Below the pieces are notes generated by a model. The model was not told the origin of the DNA, did not search any database, and was given only the letters and a program-made list of their open reading frames with translations. Positions 8,929-17,358 of a stretch of DNA of 60,660 nucleotides are shown here, one piece after another; positions within the stretch are counted from its first letter, which is position 1, and every line of letters starts with the position of its first letter. Source of the DNA: Pseudomonadota bacterium (GTDB lineage Bacteria > Pseudomonadota > Gammaproteobacteria > Steroidobacterales > Steroidobacteraceae); the NCBI GenBank assembly GCA_025360865.1, contig JANYBG010000185.1, positions 1-60,660 on the forward strand, read 5' to 3'. Both the position numbers and the translations under genes were made by a program.

Positions 8929-10329
8929 CTAAGCCGCCAGCAGCGAATCGCGCAGGAATTCGATCAGCGGGAGGCGGTTGCTGTGGCAGACGTTGAAGCG
9001 CAGCCAGGGGCTCGCGGCCCGGTCCGGGGAGAACAGCGCCCCGCGCGCGAGCAGGATCGAGTGCTCGCGGGCACGGCGCACCAAGTCCTCCACCGGCACC
9101 TGGTCCGGGACGCGGCCCCACAGGAACAGGCCCTCGCCGCGGATGTCATCGAAGGTGATGCCGGCGGATTCGAGCGCCGCGCGCGCCTCGCCGCGCAGGC
9201 GCTGCAGCCGGCCGCGCAGGCGCTCGACATGGCGCTTGTAGTGGCCGCCATCGAGCACCAGCGTGAGGAAGCCCTCCAACACCGCGGATCCGGAGAGCAC
9301 TGAGAGGACCTTGCGCTCGACGAGCTGGGCCACGAGCGCGGGATCGGCGGCGACGTAACCCACCCTGAGCGAGGGCCCGATGAGCTTGGTGAAGCTGCCC
9401 ACGTAGATCACGTGCCGCAGGCCATCGATCTGCGCCAGGCGCACGGCGGGTCCCTCGTGCAGGTCCCCGTAGACATCGTCCTCGACGATCGCGAAGCCAT
9501 ATTTCTCGGCGAGCGAGAGGATGCGATGACAGTGCGCCGGATCGGCGCTCGTGCCGGTTGGGTTGTGCAGCAGCGTCTGCATGAAGAAGGCGCGCGGGCG
9601 GTGCGCGCGGCAGGCCGCCTCGAGGGCATCCAGATCCGGCTCGCTGGCGCCACGCGGCACCGGGATGAGGCGCACATGGTGGGCGCGCAGCTGCTCGAAG
9701 AGCACGAAGTAGCCGGGGTCCTCGACCAGCACCGCGTCCCCGGGCGAGAGCAGGATGCGCGCCAGCAGGTCAAACGCCTGCGAGGCGCCGTAGGTGGTGA
9801 CGATGTTGGCGGGGCTCGCCGCGATGCCACCCTGCACCAGGCGCGCGGCGATCTGCTCGCGCAACTCCCCCATGCCCTCAGGCGGGCAGGGCAGCCACAG
9901 CTGCGCGCGCCGGTTCTTGGCCAGGCGCTTCAGTTGGGTTTCAAGCGATGCCTCGAGCAGCCAGTTCTCGGGCAGGAAACCGGAGCCGGCCGGGATGAGG
10001 TCCGCGCACTGCGACAGCGTCGTTCGCGCCAGCCCCATCGCGTCCGAGGCCGGATCCGGCAGCGCCTCCACCCGGGTGAGCGGGGTGGAGAGTCGCCGCG
10101 CGGTCACGAAGAACCCCCGGCCCGCGCGCGACTCGATCAGTCCCCGGGCGACGAGGCGCTCATAGGCGTCCACGACGGTGAAGGGACTCGCGCCTACCTG
10201 CTTCGCCAGGCGCCGGATCGAGGGCAGGCGTGTGCCCGCGTCCAGCTGGCCCTCGCGAACCAGCTGGCTCATGCGCTCGCAGATCTGCTCGACCAGCGGC
10301 ACGGAGGATTCACGACTGAGCTCGAACAT
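8929..10329 (-). CDS. MocR-type regulator: GntR DNA-binding domain fused to aminotransferase fold
   Basis: 466 aa from ATG 10329; the frame is open further upstream only because it overlaps the LysE gene. Residues about 1-75 form a GntR winged helix ([25 protein letters not shown], then [12 protein letters not shown]); residues about 110-460 are a class I aminotransferase fold with the PLP lysine in [14 protein letters not shown]. MocR proteins use PLP or an amino-compound adduct as signal and usually control a neighbouring transporter or enzyme gene. It sits 14 bases after the LysE gene in an apparent lysE-mocR-GNAT operon. Effector unknown. Confidence 0.9.
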   Translation of the reverse strand: MFELSRESSVPLVEQICERMSQLVREGQLDAGTRLPSIRRLAKQVGASPFTVVDAYERLVARGLIESRAGRGFFVTARRLSTPLTRVEALPDPASDAMGLARTTLSQCADLIPAGSGFLPENWLLEASLETQLKRLAKNRRAQLWLPCPPEGMGELREQIAARLVQGGIAASPANIVTTYGASQAFDLLARILLSPGDAVLVEDPGYFVLFEQLRAHHVRLIPVPRGASEPDLDALEAACRAHRPRAFFMQTLLHNPTGTSADPAHCHRILSLAEKYGFAIVEDDVYGDLHEGPAVRLAQIDGLRHVIYVGSFTKLIGPSLRVGYVAADPALVAQLVERKVLSVLSGSAVLEGFLTLVLDGGHYKRHVERLRGRLQRLRGEARAALESAGITFDDIRGEGLFLWGRVPDQVPVEDLVRRAREHSILLARGALFSPDRAASPWLRFNVCHSNRLPLIEFLRDSLLAA

Positions 10330-10343
10330 CGGCGCGGAAATTC

Positions 10344-10934
10344 CTACTTCATCACCATCACGATGGCCGTGGCGGCGAGGCTCACCGCCATGACGACATT
10401 GAATACCATGCGCGGGCGGGGAGCGGCGAGGAAGTTCTTCAACGAGCTGCCGAAGAGCGCCCAGGCGGCCATGCACGGTACACCGACCCCTTCCATCACC
10501 CCGGCCATGTAGGCGCTGCGCAGGACGAGGCCGAGCTGCTGGGGCAGGAACAGCGTCGCGCAGGTGATGGACATCACCCACGCCTTGGGATTCAGGAACT
10601 GGAACATCGCGGCTTCGTGAAAACGCACCGGGCGACTCTTGCCCTGCGCGCTCGCATCGCCGCTGCGCAGCATGCGCGCGCCCAGGTAGACAAGGTAGGC
10701 CGCCCCTACCCAGCTGAGCGCGGTCTGCAGCGCCGGCCAGCGGTTGAACAGCGCGCTCAAGCCCGCGCAGACCGCCAGCAGCTGCACGACGAACCCGAAC
10801 ACCACTCCGAGCATGTGCGGCAGCGTGCGACGGAAGCCGAAGGTCGCCCCCGAGGCGGTCAGCATCACATTGTTCGGTCCCGGGGTGATCGACATGACGA
10901 ACGCGTAGGTGATGAAGGGCAGCGGGTCGAGCAC
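10344..10934 (-). CDS. LysE/RhtB family amino-acid exporter
   Basis: 196 aa. Start chosen at GTG 10934 because GGAGAA lies eight bases upstream and translation then begins [22 protein letters not shown], the standard LysE N-terminus; the longer open frame to 11039 gives unrelated basic sequence. Six hydrophobic segments, [10 protein letters not shown] in the first helix region and FLNPKAWV in the middle are family hallmarks. It exports amino acids or derivatives across the inner membrane. First gene of the lysE-mocR-GNAT unit, divergent from the thiolase, with repeated candidate operator sites in between. Confidence 0.9.
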   Translation of the reverse strand: MLDPLPFITYAFVMSITPGPNNVMLTASGATFGFRRTLPHMLGVVFGFVVQLLAVCAGLSALFNRWPALQTALSWVGAAYLVYLGARMLRSGDASAQGKSRPVRFHEAAMFQFLNPKAWVMSITCATLFLPQQLGLVLRSAYMAGVMEGVGVPCMAAWALFGSSLKNFLAAPRPRMVFNVVMAVSLAATAIVMVMK

Positions 10935-10994
10935 AGGAATTCTCCGGTAATCACAGATCGAGGTCAGCATCCAGCAGCCAGCGCTCGCCGAACA

Positions 10995-11047
10995 GGTACG
11001 CCTGCCCGGTACGCGCGCGCACTGTACCGGCGCAGGCACCGGTACGC
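10995..11047. promoter_or_regulatory. repeated GGTACGC sites, candidate MocR operator
   Basis: Three direct copies of GGTACGC start at 10995, 11008 and 11041, and a CCGGTAC/GTACCGG inverted pair spans 11006-11030, all in the 135-base spacer between the divergent lysE and thiolase genes. MocR regulators such as GabR and PdxR bind direct repeats, so this is the natural candidate operator for the nearby MocR. Binding is inferred, the repeats are seen. Confidence 0.45.
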
Positions 11048-11069
11048 GGGTGCGTTTATCATGATCGCC

Positions 11070-12272
11070 ATGAACGATGCCTTCATCTGCGATGCGGTGC
11101 GTACCCCGATCGGCCGCTACGGCGGCGCGCTCGCCGGGGTCCGCGCCGATGACCTCGCCGCCATCCCGATCGCCGCGCTTCTCAAGCGCAATCCGGGTCT
11201 CGACCCGGCGGCCATCGAGGAGGTGCTGCTGGGCTGCGCCAACCAGGCGGGGGAGGACAACCGCAACGTCGCGCGCATGGCGCTCCTGCTGGCCGGGCTA
11301 CCCGTGTCGACATCGGGGGCGACCATCAACCGCCTGTGCGGATCCGGTCTCGATGCGCTCGCCAGCGCCGCCCGCCTGGTCCGCTGCGGCGAGGCGCAGG
11401 TGGTGATCGCCGGCGGCGTGGAGTCGATGTCGCGGGCTCCCTTCGTGATCCCGAAGGCCGACTCGGCGTTCGCGCGCAACGCGACGATTTACGACACGAC
11501 CCTCGGCTGGCGCTTCGTGAATCCCCGCTTGGAGAAGATGTACGGCGTCGACTCGATGCCCGAGACCGGCGAGAACGTCGCCGGACAATTCAACATCGGC
11601 CGCGCCGATCAGGACCTGTTCGCATGGCGCAGCCAGGAGCGCGCCGCGGCCGCGTATGCGCGTGGGTTCTTCGCCGCGGAGATGATCCCGGTGGAGATTC
11701 CCCAGCGCAAGGCCGCCCCGATCGTGGTTGCTCGCGACGAACACCCGCGCGCGACCACGCTCGCCCAGCTCGCGGCTCTTCCCACCCCGTTCCGGGCGCA
11801 CGGGACGGTCACCGCCGGCAACGCTTCGGGCCTCAACGATGGCGCCTGCGCGTTGCTCGTGGCATCGCAGGATGCCGCGCGACGCCTGGACCTCACCCCG
11901 CGCGCCCGCGTCGTGGCCGCGGCCACCGCCGGCGTCGAGCCGCGCATCATGGGGATGGGACCGGTCCCCGCGGTGCGCAAGGTGCTCAAGATCGCAGGCC
12001 TCGAGCTTGCGCAGTTGCAGGTCATCGAGCTGAACGAGGCCTTCGCCGCCCAGGCGCTGGCGGTGATGCGGGAGCTGGGGCTCGCCGATGACAGCCTTCA
12101 CGTGAACCCGAACGGCGGGGCGATCGCCCTCGGGCATCCGCTGGGGATGTCCGGTGCGCGCCTGGCGACGACCGCCACCTGGCAGCTCGCGGCCATCCAA
12201 GGACGCTATGCCCTGTGCACGATGTGCATCGGCGTCGGCCAGGGGATCGCCGTGGTGCTCGAGCGTGTCTAG
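11070..12272 (+). CDS. pcaF: acetyl-CoA acyltransferase, PcaF-like 3-oxoadipyl-CoA thiolase
   Basis: 400 aa from ATG 11070 ([19 protein letters not shown]); an ATG three codons earlier (11061) is the alternative. Nucleophile Cys90 in NRLCGSG, His in [10 protein letters not shown] and the second Cys in [10 protein letters not shown] complete the thiolase active site. Length and N-terminus match PcaF/PaaJ, which cleave 3-oxoadipyl-CoA to succinyl-CoA and acetyl-CoA at the end of aromatic degradation. No other aromatic-pathway gene is nearby, so the specific substrate is uncertain. It ends convergent with, and overlapping by four bases, the dehydratase gene. Confidence 0.85.
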   Translation: MNDAFICDAVRTPIGRYGGALAGVRADDLAAIPIAALLKRNPGLDPAAIEEVLLGCANQAGEDNRNVARMALLLAGLPVSTSGATINRLCGSGLDALASAARLVRCGEAQVVIAGGVESMSRAPFVIPKADSAFARNATIYDTTLGWRFVNPRLEKMYGVDSMPETGENVAGQFNIGRADQDLFAWRSQERAAAAYARGFFAAEMIPVEIPQRKAAPIVVARDEHPRATTLAQLAALPTPFRAHGTVTAGNASGLNDGACALLVASQDAARRLDLTPRARVVAAATAGVEPRIMGMGPVPAVRKVLKIAGLELAQLQVIELNEAFAAQALAVMRELGLADDSLHVNPNGGAIALGHPLGMSGARLATTATWQLAAIQGRYALCTMCIGVGQGIAVVLERV

Positions 12273-13243
12273 CGGCCAGCGCCCCGGGGGCTCCACGGCA
12301 ATTGATCGAGGTCGAGGTTGGCACCGGTGAGCACAATGCCCACGTGCCTGCCCTCAAGACCGGCGTAGCCTGACTGCACAGCCGCGTACGGCACCGCGCC
12401 GGAGGGCTCGACCACGATCTTGAGCACCTCCCACAGGCGCCGCATGCCCTGCACGATCGACTCCTCGCTCACCCGCGCTATGGCATCCACGTGCGCCTGG
12501 ATCTCCGCGAAGGTGCGAGCGGCGAGCGCGCCGCGCAGACCGTCGGCGATGGTCTCCGGGTGCGCGGCGCCCTGCAGCTGGCCACTCTCGAACGAGCGCG
12601 CGGCATCGTCGGCACCCGCGGGCTCCGCGCCGATGATGCGGATCGCCGCCTTGATCGCCTTGGCCGCCACCGCGGTGCCACTCAAGAGTCCGCCGCCGCC
12701 CACGGGACACACAATCGCCTCCAGCTGCGGCACCTGCTCCAGCAGTTCGGCCGCCGCCGTTCCCTGGCCGGCCATGACCATGAGGTTGTCGTACGGGTGG
12801 ATGAAGGCCGCCCCGGTCGCGGCGACGATCTCGCGCGCGGTGGCCTCGCGGGCGGCAAGCGTCGCGGCGCAGTAGGTGATCTGGCCGCCGTATCGGCTGA
12901 CCGAGTCGCGCTTGGCCTTGGGCGTGTTGTCGGGCATCACGATGTAGGCGGGGATCCCCCGCAGGCGCGCCGCGCGGGCCAGCGCCGCGGCATGGTTGCC
13001 CGAGGAATGGGTCGCGACGCCGTGGCGCGCTTCCTGGTCGCTCAGGGCGAACACCGCGTTGGTGGCGCCGCGGGCCTTGAACGCCCCGCACTTCTGGAAG
13101 GTCTCGCACTTGAAGTGAAGCTTCAGGCCGCTCAACTCATCAAGCGTCGCGCTGGTGAGCACGGGCGTGATGCTGACGCGCCCTTCGATGCGCGCGCGAG
13201 CCTGCTGGATCAGCGGCCAGGTGAGAGATGCGGTCTGGGTCAT
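12269..13243 (-). CDS. threonine/serine dehydratase (PLP-dependent, single domain)
   Basis: 324 aa. Start at ATG 13243 ([21 protein letters not shown]); the open frame extends 12 more codons without a good start. PLP lysine is Lys56 in [18 protein letters not shown] binds the cofactor phosphate. There is no C-terminal ACT-like regulatory domain, so it is like the catabolic threonine dehydratase or serine racemase group rather than biosynthetic IlvA. It converts Thr/Ser to 2-oxo acids plus ammonia, or racemises serine; the sequence does not decide which. Confidence 0.88.
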   Translation of the reverse strand: MTQTASLTWPLIQQARARIEGRVSITPVLTSATLDELSGLKLHFKCETFQKCGAFKARGATNAVFALSDQEARHGVATHSSGNHAAALARAARLRGIPAYIVMPDNTPKAKRDSVSRYGGQITYCAATLAAREATAREIVAATGAAFIHPYDNLMVMAGQGTAAAELLEQVPQLEAIVCPVGGGGLLSGTAVAAKAIKAAIRIIGAEPAGADDAARSFESGQLQGAAHPETIADGLRGALAARTFAEIQAHVDAIARVSEESIVQGMRRLWEVLKIVVEPSGAVPYAAVQSGYAGLEGRHVGIVLTGANLDLDQLPWSPRGAGR

Positions 13244-13283
13244 GCATCGAGCATGGCGAGCGATGCGCCCGCCGGTCAAGCGC

Positions 13284-14546
13284 TCAAGGGGTGCGCGCGG
13301 CGGCGGTGACTTCCGGGTGCCGCGCGGCGTCCAGGCGCGCGAGCGCCGCGTTCACGTCGACCACGCCGGCGTCGTCGGCGGCGCCTTTCACGGTCCCGGA
13401 GTCGCCCAGCAGGGAGAGGATCTGCGCCGGCTTCAGGTGCGTCGGAGAAGCCGACATCAGCAGGGCGATCACCCCGGTGAGCTCCGCGGCCGACACCGAG
13501 GTGCCCGAGGCGAAGTCGAACTGGCCCCGCGGCCGCAGCGTCATCACGTGTTCGGCCGGGGCCGCGAGGGCTCCCGGCGGCAGCACCTGCCCGGTGTCAC
13601 CGGCGCCGATCACCCCGGCGATGCCGGTCGGGAAGCCCGCTTCGCCGCCGGGCAGCGCGCCGACGAAAGTCACCCCCTTGGCGAGTCCGTGCTGGATGAG
13701 GGCGGTCAGGAGGGGATCCCGGGGGCCTGCGATGCTCAGGTTCACCAGCGGCGCGCCGGAGGAGATCGCCGCGGCGAGCGCCTGCGCGAGCGTGAAGGTG
13801 TTGCAGGCGGCGGCATCCGAATCCGGCGCGAGCTGCCAGCACGCGGCGAACACCTCCAGCTGCGCCTGGGGCGCGATGCCGACGATGCCGATGTGGTTGT
13901 TGGCGACCGCGGCGATGATGCCGGCCATGGCGGTGCCGTGGCGCAGCGAGGTGCCAGCGGCGATTCCCTCGGGCAGGTACGAGTGGCTGCGCACGATGCG
14001 GCCGCGCAGGTCCGGGTGATCCACGTCGACCTCGGTATCGATGAGGGCGACTTTGAGGCCCGCGCCCTGGGTGCGCTCGTGCGCGCGCGCGATCCCCAGC
14101 GACGCAAGGTTCGACTGCAGGTCATAGAGCGGGTCGTTGTAGGCGGCCACCGCCCCGGTGCTGGTCAGGGTGTGGAATTCCTGCAGCGGCTGGGCGAGCA
14201 CGACCCCTGAGTCCTGGGAAAGCCGCGCGAGCACCTGCGCGACCTCGCGCCCGTCGGTGATCTCGTAGACGACGCAGTGCAGCGCGAGCGCCTGGATCGG
14301 CCAGCTCCCCACGGCGCGGAGCCCGTAGTCGCTCGCCACGCGGCGGGCCTGGCTCCGCGCCCCCTGCGCCACGGTGTAGCCGACACCGGCGTAGTGGCTG
14401 CCGGTCGCGCCCGCCGGGGCGGGTGATCCATGCGGCTGGTTCGCGAACGCGACGATGATCCGCGGCGCGGGGGCGCCGGCGACCGCAAGCCCGCACAGGC
14501 CGGCGAGCCAAGCCGATAGCAAGAGGCGCGCGAGCTTGCGCCTCAT
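13284..14546 (-). CDS. S8 family subtilisin-like serine protease with N-terminal propeptide
   Basis: 420 aa from ATG 14546, which overlaps the anti-sigma stop by four bases. Signal peptide (MRRKLARLLLSAWLAGLCGLAVAG), an I9-like propeptide region (about 60-130), then the triad: Asp in LIDTEVDVDHPDLRG, His in RHGTAMAGIIAA, Ser in SGTSVSAAELTG. Two oddities: the Asp motif reads D-T-E rather than D-T/S-G, and the segment that normally carries the oxyanion Asn (AAGN) reads GALPGG at about 13646-13666. It may be a weak or specialised protease. Exported and probably periplasmic or secreted; last gene of the sigma/anti-sigma operon. Confidence 0.88.
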   Translation of the reverse strand: MRRKLARLLLSAWLAGLCGLAVAGAPAPRIIVAFANQPHGSPAPAGATGSHYAGVGYTVAQGARSQARRVASDYGLRAVGSWPIQALALHCVVYEITDGREVAQVLARLSQDSGVVLAQPLQEFHTLTSTGAVAAYNDPLYDLQSNLASLGIARAHERTQGAGLKVALIDTEVDVDHPDLRGRIVRSHSYLPEGIAAGTSLRHGTAMAGIIAAVANNHIGIVGIAPQAQLEVFAACWQLAPDSDAAACNTFTLAQALAAAISSGAPLVNLSIAGPRDPLLTALIQHGLAKGVTFVGALPGGEAGFPTGIAGVIGAGDTGQVLPPGALAAPAEHVMTLRPRGQFDFASGTSVSAAELTGVIALLMSASPTHLKPAQILSLLGDSGTVKGAADDAGVVDVNAALARLDAARHPEVTAAARTP

Positions 14547-15244
14547 GGCCGTGGGGGCGTGCGTCCCCGCGCGCCTTCGGGCAACGGTTCGATCCAGCGC
14601 ACCCGCGCATCGGCGCGCAGCCGGGCGGCGAGTTCGCTCATGCCCGGTGGCGGGCCCGGCGCCCGCGCGGAGCCCGGGGTCAGTGAGACGCCGAACACCC
14701 CGGTGTTGTCCGGTCCCTCGACGATGCGCGCGCCGTTGTGGCGCAGCAATTCCTCCACCTCGCCGACGGTCAACGAACGCTCGAAGGCGATATGCAGCAC
14801 ATCGGCGTGGGCACGGGGAGTGCTGGTATACGTCGAGTACGCCGGCTGCGACCAGCGGTAGAAGGTGGGCGTGAGCATCCCGATCCCGAGTGCGAAGACG
14901 AAGGTGGCCGCCCACGCAAGTCCGGGCGGCCGCCAGGTGGCGGCGAGTCCCGCTCGCAGGGGGCGCCGGGGCGGCGCGGGGAGATCCTCGTCCACGGCCG
15001 TGGGCGCCGCGTCGATGCGCGCCATCAGCTTGCGGAACGAGGGACCGGGGGCGTGGGTGACGCGTTCCGGCTCCGTGAGGGCCGCGCGCATGAGGCGTTC
15101 GCGCTCGAGTTCGGCCGCGCATTCGCGGCAGGTGCGCACGTGCTCCTCCGTCATCGCGCGCTCGCCCGCGGCGAGGCGGCCGTTGGCGAGCCACGGCAGC
15201 AGCCGCCAGCATTCCTCGTGGGTATCGCGGCTTTGCGTCTTCAT
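14543..15244 (-). CDS. membrane anti-sigma factor with zinc-finger domain and propeptide-like periplasmic domain
   Basis: 233 aa from ATG 15244, overlapping the sigma gene stop by four bases. N-terminal ZAS/zf-HC2 domain with HVRTCREC (His-x3-Cys-x2-Cys), a single TM helix at about 110-135, then a periplasmic domain: VEELLRHNGARIVEGPDNTG ... LRADARVRWIEP. That last pattern resembles the alpha-beta propeptide/I9 inhibitor fold of subtilases. It should hold the ECF sigma factor at the membrane; the periplasmic domain may sense or bind the subtilase encoded next. The sigma-holding role is family knowledge, the protease contact is inference. Confidence 0.85.
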   Translation of the reverse strand: MKTQSRDTHEECWRLLPWLANGRLAAGERAMTEEHVRTCRECAAELERERLMRAALTEPERVTHAPGPSFRKLMARIDAAPTAVDEDLPAPPRRPLRAGLAATWRPPGLAWAATFVFALGIGMLTPTFYRWSQPAYSTYTSTPRAHADVLHIAFERSLTVGEVEELLRHNGARIVEGPDNTGVFGVSLTPGSARAPGPPPGMSELAARLRADARVRWIEPLPEGARGRTPPRP

Positions 15245-15843
15245 GAGTGCTGGTTCTCGCGCGCCGCGGCCGGGCGCGCGGTGGGGTGTGCGAGCCGCGG
15301 CAGCAGTTTCTGCAGTTTCGCCCGCGCGTGGAACAGGCGGGTCTTCACCGTGTTGGCCGGGCAATCCATGATCACGCCGATCTCCTCGCACGAGTAGCCG
15401 AGCTGGTAGCACAGCTCCACCGCCATGCGCTGCTCGACGGGCAACTGCTCGAGGGCCTGCCCGAGCCAGTCGCGCAGTTCCTCGGTGTTGGAGAAGCCCT
15501 CGGTCGTCAGGGCCTCCGCGGCGCCGTCGAGGTCACGCTCGGCCAGGCGCGCCGAGGCCCGGAACGCGCTACGCGCCTTGCGGTAGGCGATGCCGAGGAT
15601 CCACGTGGACGGCTGCGAATCGCCGCGAAAGTCACCCGCCTTGCGCCATACCACCCAGAAGGTGTCGTTGATGACTTCCTCGGCGACCTCGTGGCGGCGG
15701 GTGAGGCGCATCAGGAAGCGCGCCATGCGGCGGTGATAGAGGTTGTACAGCTCCTCGAAGGCACGGCGGTCGCCCTGGGCGATGCGCGCGATGAGCTGAA
15801 CCTCGTGCGCCACCGCGGCCGCTCCTCGGTATGTCTCCGTCAT
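15241..15843 (-). CDS. ECF-type sigma-70 family RNA polymerase sigma factor
   Basis: 200 aa. Region 2 (FEELYNLYHRRMARFLMRLT, then VINDTFWVVWRKAGDFRGDS) and region 4 (LEQLPVEQRMAVELCYQLGY with the helix-turn-helix CEEIGVIMDCPANTVKTRLF) are clear; regions 1 and 3 are absent, as in ECF factors. First gene of a three-gene operon with four-base overlaps. A short inverted repeat lies upstream at 15872-15889. It probably directs transcription of its own operon, a common ECF arrangement; other targets unknown. Confidence 0.92.
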   Translation of the reverse strand: MTETYRGAAAVAHEVQLIARIAQGDRRAFEELYNLYHRRMARFLMRLTRRHEVAEEVINDTFWVVWRKAGDFRGDSQPSTWILGIAYRKARSAFRASARLAERDLDGAAEALTTEGFSNTEELRDWLGQALEQLPVEQRMAVELCYQLGYSCEEIGVIMDCPANTVKTRLFHARAKLQKLLPRLAHPTARPAAARENQHS

Positions 15844-15871
15844 GGGCTTTTCACTGTCTGTCTACGTACCG

Positions 15872-15889
15872 TACGCCTTCTGAGGCGTA
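15872..15889. repeat. 6-bp inverted repeat upstream of the sigma factor gene
   Basis: TACGCC and GGCGTA separated by TTCTGA, about 30 bases before the sigma factor ATG. It sits where the promoter would be and could be an operator or chance. Confidence 0.3.
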
Positions 15890-15956
15890 AGTGCCCGCGG
15901 GACCCCCCCGCGGTTCAATCCCGGAGACGGCGATTCTTCCCCCGTGTTCCGGCCGC

Positions 15957-16793
15957 CTAGAAACGCAGGGACACGGTGCCGGCCAGCTTATGTTCGGCGA
16001 TGGGGTAGGGGGACAGGCGCCTCGCCGCCTCCTGGGTCACGAAATAGCCCGCATCGAGCCGCCACGCCCCATGTTCCCAGGCGATGCCGGCGTTGCCGTA
16101 GCCGTAGCCGGTGGCCCGGTCGATCCCCGAATCCGGACCCTGCGAGCGGTAGTAGCCGGCCCCGGCGGTCAGGAGGAACCCCTTACCCAGCGCCCATTGA
16201 CCGGAAGTATCGGCCACCCAGGCGGGCTCGCGGGACAGGCGAGCGGAGAACCAATAGCGCAGGGCATTGGGAATGCAGGTGATCGAGACGGACCAGCTGT
16301 CCAGGTAGTTGAGGGCGGCCGCGATCTCCTGGTAGTCGTCCGCGGGCTCGTAAGAGTTCGCGCTGAGGTAGTAGTGGCTGCGGGCGATGAGGGTTGCGCC
16401 CCAGGTGCTGCCCAGGGCGAAGCGGTGGCCGAGGTAGACCTCCAGGGCCGCCGTCGCCCCGGGTTCCAGCTCCGCATCCCGGCTGGAGGCCCAGGTCCCC
16501 AGGAACGCGCCACCCGGGGTTGATAGGTGCAGGTCGCCCTGGGCGGCCACGTGCCCGTCGCTCTCCGAGACCCCTCTATAGATGTAGTCGCTGGTCAAGG
16601 CCAGCTCACCCCCCGGAGTGAGCTCGCGGACGAAGTCCGCCACTGCGGCGCCAGCGGTCCCCGACAGCAGGAAAAGCCCCGCGAACAGCGCCCCGGCGCC
16701 GCGGCCATTATGGAAAGGTGAGTCGACCACGGTCCTCGCGCCAGGGGGAGCTTTCCCGAGGGAGTTTAGATTGATCGCGCAGGGAAAGGACAT
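15957..16793 (-). CDS. TorF family putative outer-membrane porin
   Basis: 278 aa as the longest frame; the signal peptide (GAGALFAGLFLLSGTAGAAVADF) begins well inside, so a GTG near 16730 is a plausible true start. LTSDYIYRGVSESDG near the start of the mature protein is the hallmark of the TIGR02001/Gcw_chp (TorF) group, followed by amphipathic beta strands and a C-terminal LAGTVSLRF ending in Phe, as expected for an outer-membrane barrel. Single gene, convergent with nothing, divergent from the fds operon. Transport substrate unknown. Confidence 0.82.
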   Translation of the reverse strand: MSFPCAINLNSLGKAPPGARTVVDSPFHNGRGAGALFAGLFLLSGTAGAAVADFVRELTPGGELALTSDYIYRGVSESDGHVAAQGDLHLSTPGGAFLGTWASSRDAELEPGATAALEVYLGHRFALGSTWGATLIARSHYYLSANSYEPADDYQEIAAALNYLDSWSVSITCIPNALRYWFSARLSREPAWVADTSGQWALGKGFLLTAGAGYYRSQGPDSGIDRATGYGYGNAGIAWEHGAWRLDAGYFVTQEAARRLSPYPIAEHKLAGTVSLRF

Positions 16794-16878
16794 CGGTCAG
16801 GCTGCCGCGCGCCGGGGCAGCCGCGCGACGGCCCCAGACAAGCCGGGGGACCCGGCGGGCACGTATACTTGTTGCCTC

Positions 16879-17358
16879 ATGAAGACCTTAGACGCGGCCC
16901 AAGAGGCTGCCGTGCGACGCATCGTCGCGGAGCTCAAAGGACGCCCCGGGCCCCTGATTGAAGTGCTGCACGCCATCCAGCAGGACCTGGGCTACGTGCC
17001 GGAAGCCGCCGTCGCGCCCGTGGCCGAGGGGTTGAACCTCTCGCGCGCCGAGGTGCACGGGGTCGTCACGTTCTATCACCACTTTCGCCGCGCGCCCGCG
17101 GGCGCCCACACGGTGAGCCTGTGCCAGGCGGAAGCCTGCCAGTCGATGGGCGCGCTCGCCCTGGCCGAACATGCGCGGCGTCGCCTGGGCGTCGGTTTCC
17201 ACGAGACCACCCCGGACGGGCGCTTCACACTCGAGCCGATCTATTGTCTGGGGAATTGCGCCTGCTCACCGGCGGCCATGATTGACGGCAAGCTGCACGG
17301 GCGCCTGACCCCGGCGCGATTCGACGAACTCATCGCCGCGCAGGCGAAGTCCCCATGA
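16879..17358 (+). CDS. fdsG: NAD-dependent formate dehydrogenase gamma subunit (NuoE-like)
   Basis: 159 aa. Thioredoxin-like [2Fe-2S] subunit: Cys82, Cys87 (LCQAEACQ) and Cys123, Cys127 (CLGNCACSP) are the cluster ligands. First gene of fdsGBA-fdhD-fdsD; its stop overlaps the fdsB start by four bases. It passes electrons in the soluble Mo-dependent formate dehydrogenase that reduces NAD+. There is no clear ribosome binding site before ATG 16879, and a TATACT hexamer at 16864-16869 lies so close that a nearly leaderless transcript is possible. Confidence 0.92.
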   Translation: MKTLDAAQEAAVRRIVAELKGRPGPLIEVLHAIQQDLGYVPEAAVAPVAEGLNLSRAEVHGVVTFYHHFRRAPAGAHTVSLCQAEACQSMGALALAEHARRRLGVGFHETTPDGRFTLEPIYCLGNCACSPAAMIDGKLHGRLTPARFDELIAAQAKSP

